A stretch of DNA of 64,000 nucleotides, taken from the NCBI RefSeq assembly GCF_004634245.1, contig NZ_SJTF01000004.1, positions 186,001-250,000 on the forward strand. The letters are read 5' to 3'. Source of the stretch: Flavobacterium foetidum. GTDB lineage: Bacteria > Bacteroidota > Bacteroidia > Flavobacteriales > Flavobacteriaceae. The position numbers and the translations under genes are program-made. Positions within the stretch are counted from its first letter, which is position 1. Every line of letters starts with the position of its first letter. The notes beneath the pieces were generated by a model. The model was given only the letters and a program-made list of their open reading frames with translations, was not told the DNA's origin and made no database searches. Shown piece after piece: positions 54,318-61,660 of this stretch.

Positions 54318-56270
54318 ATGAAACCACAATTGTCTATTTTCTTTATTCTATTTTCTATTATCTCAATAGGTCAAACCAAAGTTAAAGACACCATAACACG
54401 AAGAGCCTCTATTGGTTTTGCGCAAAATGGAAACCGCGTTAGTTTTAAACCCGAAACACCGCCTTTGATTCCGATTGCGGGTGCGCCAAAACCAAGCTAT
54501 TCTTATTTATGGGAACTCGGCGACGGGCATTACAGTAAAGAAGCAGAACCCAAGCATGTGTACAAAAAAAAGGGAACATACACCACAAGACTTGCCGTAA
54601 CCAACAATTACGACAACGGCAAACCTCCTGCAACACGCCCGAAAAAAGTGGCTGTAAACGACCTCACTGATCACGATTATAAAGATATTGCTTCGATAGC
54701 AGAACAAAACGGTTTTGCAATTATTAAAAACTGCGACCCGATTCCAGAACAAGAAATGGTAGTGGTGGTAAGTTACCAAAATCTCGAGAATTATGTTTCG
54801 AGCGGCAAACTGTATCTTTTTTACAACGAAAAAGAATTCAAACACAACAATTTCGAATTAAGCGATTTCAGAACATATGCTGGCGAGAGGGAAGTAAAAG
54901 AAAACCTTGTCGCGTCTGTAAACGACCTTAACGATTCTAATAATTTTACAGCTTCTGCTGAAGCGAATTTGAAATCAAAAAAATATCGAAACACCACTAC
55001 AGAAGAAGATTTGGATGCTTCTCTTGCCGATGCCAATAAAACTTATCATAATGTTTCTGTTTTAGAATTCGACGATGCGAATCCGGGCGAAACACGAAAT
55101 GTTTTTTACACTTTCAAAACCACTCCCGAAATGATTAAAGATACCAGTGCAACGGTTACGATGCGCGGTATATTTGTTCCGAACCGAAGTTATAAAAACC
55201 ATAAAATCAAAAAACTGGAAATGGAAATCGTAACTTCTCACGACCCAAACAAAATGGGTTCTAACGGAAGATTCATGAATTATAGATTGGTGCGTTTTAA
55301 AAGGGTGAATTTCAAGACTCGTTTTCAGAATAATGGCGAGGGTCCGGCACGAAAAATACGTTTAGAAACCGATATTCCGGATATGTTTGATAAAAAGACT
55401 TTCCAGATTGAAAGCATGTATCCAGAATGCCCAATTTGCCCAAAAGGAGAAGAACCAACCGTGAGTTGTCTGGATACCATTATCAAACAAAAACAGATCA
55501 TTTTTACTTTTAAAAATATTTATCTGCCCGGAAGCGAACAAAAAAACGTGCAAGAAAAAGACTCTACTAAAGGGTTTGTAAAATACTCTATGAAGTTTGG
55601 CGAAGATTTTCATAAGGTAAAAACCAAAAGCAGAACAGCCATTATTTTTGACAAAAACGAACCTATTATTACCAACTACGCCACTACCCGATTCCTACCC
55701 GGAATTTCGATTGGCGCCAAAGCGGGTTATAATTTTTATCCCGACTTAGAAAAATCGACCAGTTATTTTGTGGGAGCAACACTTTCGCCTTTTAAATCGT
55801 ATCGCTTTTATTGGCAAGTTGAATGGGAAAACGCGTTTAACCAATACAACAGCGCAACGAATATCTCCGACCAATTCAATACCAATGCCAACGGTACGAG
55901 ACAGTTAGTCCGTACTACGACTACGACTGAAAACAAAAACATCAATTGGGAAATTCCGGTTTTAATTCGGTACAACATCAATAATTATATCGGAATCGGT
56001 GCGGGAATTCAGGCGAATATCAATGTTTCTTCTGAGCAAAATCAGAGTATAAAGATTGATACTTATGAAGGCGATAAAGAGAACTTTTTAATCAGCTCTA
56101 CAAGTAGTTCTGATAAAATAAAAAACAGTTTTACAGATGTAAAAACAGGGCTTTTATTGGATTTAACGGCTGGTTTTGCGAGAATTGGACCAAGTCTCGG
56201 CGCTCGTTATGTGATGAGTTTTGAACAGAATTTTAATTATTTTCAGGTTTATGGAATTTGGAAATTTTAG
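54318..56270 (+). CDS. PKD-domain protein with C-terminal outer-membrane barrel
   Basis: 650 residues. Signal peptide (MKPQLSIFFILFSIISIGQ). PKD fold at about residues 45-120, with YLWELGDGHYSKEAEPKHVY and KGTYTTRLAVTN. A long beta-rich middle section includes a paired-Cys segment MYPECPICPKGEEPTVSC. From about residue 460 it has barrel-like strands (ISIGAKAGYNFYP, YRFYWQVEWENAFNQY, IGIGAGIQANINVSSEQ), finishing in VYGIWKF with terminal Phe. I infer an outer-membrane protein that displays the PKD/beta section, partner unknown. No protease motif of its own. Confidence 0.78.
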   Translation: MKPQLSIFFILFSIISIGQTKVKDTITRRASIGFAQNGNRVSFKPETPPLIPIAGAPKPSYSYLWELGDGHYSKEAEPKHVYKKKGTYTTRLAVTNNYDNGKPPATRPKKVAVNDLTDHDYKDIASIAEQNGFAIIKNCDPIPEQEMVVVVSYQNLENYVSSGKLYLFYNEKEFKHNNFELSDFRTYAGEREVKENLVASVNDLNDSNNFTASAEANLKSKKYRNTTTEEDLDASLADANKTYHNVSVLEFDDANPGETRNVFYTFKTTPEMIKDTSATVTMRGIFVPNRSYKNHKIKKLEMEIVTSHDPNKMGSNGRFMNYRLVRFKRVNFKTRFQNNGEGPARKIRLETDIPDMFDKKTFQIESMYPECPICPKGEEPTVSCLDTIIKQKQIIFTFKNIYLPGSEQKNVQEKDSTKGFVKYSMKFGEDFHKVKTKSRTAIIFDKNEPIITNYATTRFLPGISIGAKAGYNFYPDLEKSTSYFVGATLSPFKSYRFYWQVEWENAFNQYNSATNISDQFNTNANGTRQLVRTTTTTENKNINWEIPVLIRYNINNYIGIGAGIQANINVSSEQNQSIKIDTYEGDKENFLISSTSSSDKIKNSFTDVKTGLLLDLTAGFARIGPSLGARYVMSFEQNFNYFQVYGIWKF

Positions 56271-56321
56271 AGGTTATTTCGCAAAGATGCTCAAAGGTTC
56301 CACAGAGATTCCCAAAGGATC

Positions 56322-56649
56322 TTTTGCCACGACCCGAGCGATAGCGAACAGGCGAAGCAATTTGGCTAATTTCCACTAATTTTAAATAATGCTTATATGA
56401 TTATTCATAACTCAGGTTTAAACAAATTTTTGCCACAGATTATATAGATTAACACAGATTAAAACAAACAGTCCAATCTCATCCCGAGATTTAGAGACCG
56501 GAACAAAAAATCCTAAAAATCTTTTTAATCTGTGGCCTAAAAAAAATAGTCTGTTTAATAGCAGTCATAATGCTTATTATTGGATTTTTGATTTGTGAAA
56601 ATTCGTGAAATTGCTTCGCCTGTTCGCTATCGCTCGGGTTGTGGCAAAA
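56322..56649. repeat. 42-bp inverted repeats flanking the CHAT gene upstream region
   Basis: Arms 56322-56363 and 56608-56649 match at 41 of 42 positions in opposite orientation; both contain the CGAGCGATAGCGAA core. Between them are a second inverted pair (CACAGATTA/TAATCTGTG) and AT-rich DNA. This fills the whole 391-bp gap before the CHAT gene. The right arm ends 12 bp before the start codon, and translating through it gives a false N-terminal extension (LLRLFAIARVVAKKQ). Confidence 0.85.
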
Positions 56650-56661
56650 AAACAACTTTAT

Positions 56662-59298
56662 ATGAAATTATATCACTTATATGGTTTTATCTTCCTTTTC
56701 CTGAGTCTGAATGTTTTCGGACAAAATCAGGAGGATAAAATATATAACGCTGTTGATATTTTTACCACAAATCCTTCTGCGGAAGCGTTACAAAATCTCA
56801 AGAATATAGAGAATGATTTCTGGAAAAGCCCTAAGCCAAAAACCAAAGACGAATTATTAGCAATTGTTATTCTGAATTGCAACAAAGCCTATTACGAAAA
56901 TCAGTTTGGACAGACTTTAAAAGCAGTCAAAAGCTATGAAAATGCCTGGATGACTTATCAGAAATACAAGCTGAAGAATTATGATATTGTCGAATTCTGT
57001 TTAAAGCCTTTAGGGAATTTGTATACCATTTTGGGCGATTATAAAAATGCCGAAAACATCATCAAACAGTACTATTTTATTGCCAATGAAGAAAAAAACA
57101 AAGACCAGAAAGTTGCGGCAATTCTCAATCTGTCAAATGTTTATCAAAACACAGGAAACGTTGATAAAGCCATTGAATTGATTGACAAAATGCTCAAAAC
57201 CGAAAAGCTTTCGTCTATTCAAAAAGGTATTTTGTACAATAATCTCGGTGCCAATTATTTATTGGAAAATATAAATCCTGATGTACAATTCAGCAGTATC
57301 AACAAAGCCGAAAATTCGTTTTTAAAAGCGATTTCCTTATTACAAAATAACAAATCACAAAGCGAAACATTGGCAAATGCTTATCGAAATTTAGCCAAAC
57401 TTAAAATCGAACAAAATGACCTGAAAGCTGCTGAGTCATTTTTAGCGAAAGCGACAATTGAATTTCAAAAAAATACTGGGAACGAGCCTCGCAAAATCGC
57501 GCAACTTTATTACGAGAATGCTTTTCTGTATTTCAAACAGGAAAAGTTTAATGAAGCTTCGCAGCGTATAAACAATATTTTTGAAATCCTGATTCCTAAA
57601 TTTAGAGGTTCTAAAAATTCGCTTCCAGATGTAAATTCGCTTTATGCTGAAACAGTTTTGCTTGATGCTTTAGATCTTCAGTCAGAAATTTATGCCGCAC
57701 AAAACGAACCCAAAAATGCCTTAAAAACTTTTGAACTATCGTTTCATATAGAAGAACTGCTTCAGGCTCTTTTGGTTTACGAAAACTCTAAGATTGTAAC
57801 ACAAATCAGGAACCGAAACCGAACCGAAAAATGCATCGAAATCTACAATTGGCTTTTCGAAAAAGAGAAAAAGCAAAGTTATATCGAAAGTGCGTTTCTG
57901 TTGTCTGAAAAAACAAAATCGATAGTTTTAAAAAATCATCTTGAAAACTCTGAATTACTTTCGAGAGAGCAAAAACTGATTTTGCAGCAATTGCAAAATT
58001 GGAATACTATTATTTTAAAAGAACAGCAAAAGCTTGTATTGGCAGACATTTCAAAAATCAACGAAGCTATAAAGAAACAAAACGAATTGATGTTGCTCTT
58101 AAAATCGAAGCAAACAAAAAACAGTATAAAAAATCAAAATGATTTTGATTTGCAAAAGCTACAAGATAAGCTAGAAAATGAAAATGCCGTTTTGGTCGAA
58201 TACTTTTTTGGATTGCATCGTATTTATAATTTCACTCTAGAAAACAGAAAAATAAAATTGTATTCTATTTCTTTAGAACATAGAGGACTTTCTGATTTAG
58301 CGGGTTTTATCGATTATTTTAATGATGCCAAAACAATCACCAATAACCCTAAAAACTATACTCTTATAAGCAATAAAATCTATCAAAAACTTAAAATTCC
58401 AAAATCAAAAAACAGGAAAAACCTAATCATAATTCCAGATGGCATTTTAGATTTTCTTCCTTTTGAAGCTTTAATTACGACAAAATCTGAAACAACTAAC
58501 TTTTCAAAAATGCAATATCTGTTGTATGATTTTGATATTGCTTATAATAATTCGGCTCAGTTTTACTTGAATTCTGTTCCTCTTTCCAACAGCAAAAAAA
58601 GTATTCTTGGCATTTTTCCAATTTTTGAAAATACAAATTATACACTTCGTTTTTCTAAAAATGAATTACAATCAATAAAACATAATTTCGACGGACAGTT
58701 TTTTGAGAATGAAAATGCCTCTTTTTCTAATTTCAAAAACAATATTGCCGGAAAATCTATTATTCACCTCAGCACTCATGCGTCTGCGGGAAATTTGGAA
58801 GACCCTGCAAGCATCAAATTTTATGATGACGAAATTTTATATTCAGAAATGTACAACTTGCAGCTTAATCCTGATTTGGTTGTCTTGAGTGCATGCGAGA
58901 CAGGCATCGGAAAATTGTTTAAAGCAGAAGGAGCGATGAGCGTGGCAAGAGGTTTTCAGTTTGCGGGAGCGCAGAATCTCTTGTTTTCTTTATGGAATGT
59001 AAACGATTATACGACCTCTGTTTTTATGGATTATTTTTACGGAGAAATCAAACAGAATGCTTCTTTTGCAGAAGCTAGCGCTAATGCAAAAAGAGCATTT
59101 CTAAAAGATGAAAATATTCCGAACGCCAAAAAATCTCCTTACTATTGGAGTGCTTTTGTGTATTACGGAACTATCGAAACTCCTGAAAAATCTTCTAATT
59201 ATATCTTTTACATCATTAGCTTTTTGGCTGTAATTGCTTTATTTTTGGGAATCAAGAATAGAAAAAAATGGAAAATCTTCACGAAATTCTCAAAATAG
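56662..59298 (+). CDS. Exported TPR-CHAT (caspase-like) protein
   Basis: 878 residues from the ATG at 56662 (MKLYHLYGFIFLFLSLNVFG, signal peptide). About ten TPR-type helical repeats to about residue 400 (DYKNAENIIKQYYFIANEE, NVDKAIELIDKMLK, KFNEASQRINNIFEIL), a helical linker, then a CHAT domain at about 570-840 with the caspase-like dyad His706 (HLSTHAS) and Cys745 (LSACETGIG), both intact, and GAMSVARGFQFAGAQNLLFSLW. A membrane helix near the C-terminus (IFYIISFLAVIALFLGI) is followed by a basic tail. Predicted placement: TPR and CHAT outside the inner membrane. It overlaps the next gene by 31 bp. A cysteine protease is expected; the target is unknown. Confidence 0.88.
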   Translation: MKLYHLYGFIFLFLSLNVFGQNQEDKIYNAVDIFTTNPSAEALQNLKNIENDFWKSPKPKTKDELLAIVILNCNKAYYENQFGQTLKAVKSYENAWMTYQKYKLKNYDIVEFCLKPLGNLYTILGDYKNAENIIKQYYFIANEEKNKDQKVAAILNLSNVYQNTGNVDKAIELIDKMLKTEKLSSIQKGILYNNLGANYLLENINPDVQFSSINKAENSFLKAISLLQNNKSQSETLANAYRNLAKLKIEQNDLKAAESFLAKATIEFQKNTGNEPRKIAQLYYENAFLYFKQEKFNEASQRINNIFEILIPKFRGSKNSLPDVNSLYAETVLLDALDLQSEIYAAQNEPKNALKTFELSFHIEELLQALLVYENSKIVTQIRNRNRTEKCIEIYNWLFEKEKKQSYIESAFLLSEKTKSIVLKNHLENSELLSREQKLILQQLQNWNTIILKEQQKLVLADISKINEAIKKQNELMLLLKSKQTKNSIKNQNDFDLQKLQDKLENENAVLVEYFFGLHRIYNFTLENRKIKLYSISLEHRGLSDLAGFIDYFNDAKTITNNPKNYTLISNKIYQKLKIPKSKNRKNLIIIPDGILDFLPFEALITTKSETTNFSKMQYLLYDFDIAYNNSAQFYLNSVPLSNSKKSILGIFPIFENTNYTLRFSKNELQSIKHNFDGQFFENENASFSNFKNNIAGKSIIHLSTHASAGNLEDPASIKFYDDEILYSEMYNLQLNPDLVVLSACETGIGKLFKAEGAMSVARGFQFAGAQNLLFSLWNVNDYTTSVFMDYFYGEIKQNASFAEASANAKRAFLKDENIPNAKKSPYYWSAFVYYGTIETPEKSSNYIFYIISFLAVIALFLGIKNRKKWKIFTKFSK

Positions 59299-59705
59299 AG
59301 AAATACAAAAAAATAAAATTCAAAATTACCAAAACACAGCATCTTCAGATAAAAGCCAAAATCAACGGCATCAGCGGAACGTTTATTCTCGACACAGGCG
59401 CATCTAATACTTGTGTTGGTTTTGAATGTATCGAACGTTTTGAACTGGCCGCTAAAAATTCTAAAACAAAAGCTTCTGGGGCTGGCGCAACCGGAATGAA
59501 AACACAGGTTTCTTCTCAAAACAAACTAGAATTGGGCAAATGGAAAAATAAAGATTTCAGTCTAGTAATTTTTGATCTTTCGCATGTAAATGAAGCTTTG
59601 CAATCGTTTAAAGCGAAACCTGTTCACGGCATTATAGGCGCCGATGTTCTATTGGAAGGAAAAGCGATTATTGATTATTTTAATCATTATTTGTATTTGA
59701 AGTAG
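59268..59705 (+). CDS. Retropepsin-like aspartic protease
   Basis: 145 residues, the size of a single-domain retropepsin-like unit that would work as a dimer. Catalytic motif FILDTGASNT with Asp42, a glycine-rich flap region (ASGAGATGMK), and the hydrophobic-hydrophobic-Gly motif HGIIGADVLL. No signal peptide is seen, so it looks cytoplasmic. The start ATG lies inside the 3' end of the CHAT gene in another frame (31-bp overlap), pointing to coupled expression. Followed by a strong terminator. Confidence 0.88.
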   Translation: MENLHEILKIEKYKKIKFKITKTQHLQIKAKINGISGTFILDTGASNTCVGFECIERFELAAKNSKTKASGAGATGMKTQVSSQNKLELGKWKNKDFSLVIFDLSHVNEALQSFKAKPVHGIIGADVLLEGKAIIDYFNHYLYLK

Positions 59706-59741
59706 AAATTACAATAAAAAAAATCCAAATTCCAAATAATA

Positions 59742-59781
59742 AAAAATAGGTTTGTCTCACTTTTTAGACAAACCTATTTTT
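59742..59781 (+). terminator. Terminator after the CHAT-retropepsin pair
   Basis: Perfect 16-bp stem AAAAATAGGTTTGTCT (59742-59757) with its complement (59766-59781), 8-nt loop, T-rich end. Confidence 0.85.
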
Positions 59782-59791
59782 ATGTAAAACT

Positions 59792-59943
59792 GCTCCAGCG
59801 GAGCAAAATATTTATAGAAATTTAATCATCGATATAAAGGAGCTCCAGCGGAGCGAAATAGCTTCGTTAAAAATATGTCGCTCCGCTGGAGCTTCGTAAT
59901 TAATATTAATACGATTTCTATAAATATCTCGCTTCTCCGAAGC
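59792..59943. repeat. GCTCCAGCGGAGC palindromic repeat element
   Basis: The 13-bp hairpin unit occurs at 59792 and 59842, in opposite orientation at 59880, with a diverged GCTTCTCCGAAGC at 59931. ATATTTATAGAAAT (59808-59821) is mirrored at 59914-59927, making an imperfect palindrome of about 150 bp. It is in the style of REP elements moved by REP-associated transposases. No transposase is present. Confidence 0.8.
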
Positions 59944-59972
59944 TGCCTAATGTTGGAGGGGTCTTTAGTTTT

Positions 59973-61223
59973 TTATATGGCTTCCTGATTCTCTATTTCT
60001 GTTCTTGGAGCCGTATGTTTTTTCAACGAAAAATAAGCTACAACCGTACTCAATAACATTAAAATTCCGCCTAATATAAAAGGCGCTCCCGCAAATTTAA
60101 AAGGGGCTTCGTCGTGTGTGAAAAAGTAAAAAACATTCGCCATCATGGGCGGCCCGATGATAGAGGAAGCACTCATTAAACTGGTCAAAGTTCCCTGAAT
60201 TTCTCCTTGTTCACTGGGTTTTACCTTGCTTGCAATTACCGATTGCAGTGCTGGTCCCGTGATTCCGCCAAGGCAATACGGAATTAAAATCACAAAAATC
60301 ATCCAGCTTTTTGTAGCAAAGGCAAACAACAACATTCCGATAGTATACAATGTCAATCCTAGGTAAATGCTTTTTTCATTCCCTAATTTCGGATTGATCC
60401 ATCGAATTAAAAGTCCTTGTACCAATCCAATCAAAAGACCGATTATCCCTAATGAAATTCCGACCATTTTTTCATCCCAATTGAATCTGTAAATGGTAAA
60501 GAAACTCCAATTGCTTTGTACCGCGTGTCCGCCCACATACAAGAAAAATACTGCCGCAATAAGGCCAATCAAAGTAGGATGTTTTTTTAGTCCGAGAATC
60601 GCTCCGATAGGGTTTGCTCTTTTCCACTCAAAAGCTCTGCGGTTTTCTTTTTTCAATGATTCAGGCAGAATAAAAAATCCGTACAGAAAATTAAGCATAC
60701 ATAATACTGCTGCTGCATAAAAAGGAACACGAGATCCATATTGGCCCAAAAGTCCGCCAATTACAGGTCCGATAATAAATCCTAAACCGAAAGCGGCTCC
60801 AATTAAACCAAAGTTTTTAGCCCGGTTTTCGGCAGTGCTCACATCGGCAATATAAGCTGAAGCCGTAGTAATACTTGCTCCAGTTATTCCGGCAATAATT
60901 CTTCCTACAAATAACCAGGTAATGGTTGGTGCAAATGCCAGTAAAATATAATCCATCGAAAATCCGAAAAGGGAAATTAAAATAATCGGCCTTCTTCCGA
61001 ATTTATCGCTTAAATTTCCAATCACAGGAGCAAATACAAATTGAGTTATCGCATACGCGAAAGTCAGCCAACCGCCAATTTTTGCGGCTTCGCTGATGTC
61101 TCCGTGAATCAATTCTTCGATTAATTTTGGAATCACAGGAATGATGATTCCCCATCCTGTAATATCAATCAACATGGTTATGAAAATGAAACCAATCGCT
61201 GCAGATTTGTCTTTTTGTAACAT
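59973..61223 (-). CDS. MFS exporter, TetA-like (DHA1)
   Basis: 416 residues with about twelve membrane segments. Motif [18 protein letters not shown] between helices 2 and 3, N-terminal helix [16 protein letters not shown], and helix 5 [18 protein letters not shown] (motif C) are those of drug:H+ antiporters of the TetA group. It may export tetracycline-like or other compounds; sequence alone does not show resistance. Alone on its transcript. It is unrelated to the other MFS gene at 45846-47090. Confidence 0.9.
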   Translation of the reverse strand: MLQKDKSAAIGFIFITMLIDITGWGIIIPVIPKLIEELIHGDISEAAKIGGWLTFAYAITQFVFAPVIGNLSDKFGRRPIILISLFGFSMDYILLAFAPTITWLFVGRIIAGITGASITTASAYIADVSTAENRAKNFGLIGAAFGLGFIIGPVIGGLLGQYGSRVPFYAAAVLCMLNFLYGFFILPESLKKENRRAFEWKRANPIGAILGLKKHPTLIGLIAAVFFLYVGGHAVQSNWSFFTIYRFNWDEKMVGISLGIIGLLIGLVQGLLIRWINPKLGNEKSIYLGLTLYTIGMLLFAFATKSWMIFVILIPYCLGGITGPALQSVIASKVKPSEQGEIQGTLTSLMSASSIIGPPMMANVFYFFTHDEAPFKFAGAPFILGGILMLLSTVVAYFSLKKHTAPRTEIENQEAI

Positions 61224-61431
61224 AGTAGTTTTGTAAGATAATGCAAATAAACAGCTTTTTCAATTAACAATAAAAAAATCCCAAAACTCAAAGTTTAAAT
61301 TCCAAAGCTCAAATTCCAAATTCCAATTTATAGTGCTATTTTTTTCACTCAGATTTAAAAAAGATTTAGGTAGATAAAGGCTGATTTTTTAATCTGATCT
61401 GCTAAAATATTTATCCTTTTGCTCAACATAA

Positions 61432-61494
61432 CCCGTAGTTTTAACCACGGGTACAAAATCTATATAATACGTCTCCTGTGGTTGAAACCACAGG
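61432..61494. repeat. Pair of REP-like hairpins (CCCGTGGTT / CCTGTGGTT)
   Basis: CCCGTAGTTTTAACCACGGG (61432-61451) and CCTGTGGTTGAAACCACAGG (61475-61494) are two hairpins of the same family. Adjacent DNA (61257-61330, 61520-61555) holds low-complexity AATTCCAAA and AAATCTG words. The gap 61224-61660 has no gene. Confidence 0.75.
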
Positions 61495-61571
61495 CTATAT
61501 TTAATACAAACGTAGTCTTTTTTAAATCTGCTAAAATCTGTAATATCTGCGTGAAATAATTTTAGCCAAAA

Positions 61572-61608
61572 AAAATCCCAAATTCATTTTAAAGGAATCT
61601 GGGATTTT
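61572..61608 (-). terminator. Terminator of the RND efflux gene
   Basis: AAAATCCCA/TGGGATTTT (61572-61580 with 61600-61608), extended inward by ATTC/GAAT. On the minus strand it is followed by a long T run. Confidence 0.75.
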
Positions 61609-61660
61609 CATTTTGAAATTCCAATTCGGACTTTGGAATTTCTATCAAAAATTAAAACTA

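Noticed and set aside
56605..56661. Longer N-terminus for the CHAT protein
   Set aside because: The extra 19 residues are encoded by the inverted repeat arm; starting at 56662 gives a proper signal peptide.
59973..61223. Calling the TetA-like MFS gene a tetracycline resistance gene
   Set aside because: Only family-level motifs are visible; many relatives export other compounds, and there is no TetR-type regulator beside it.
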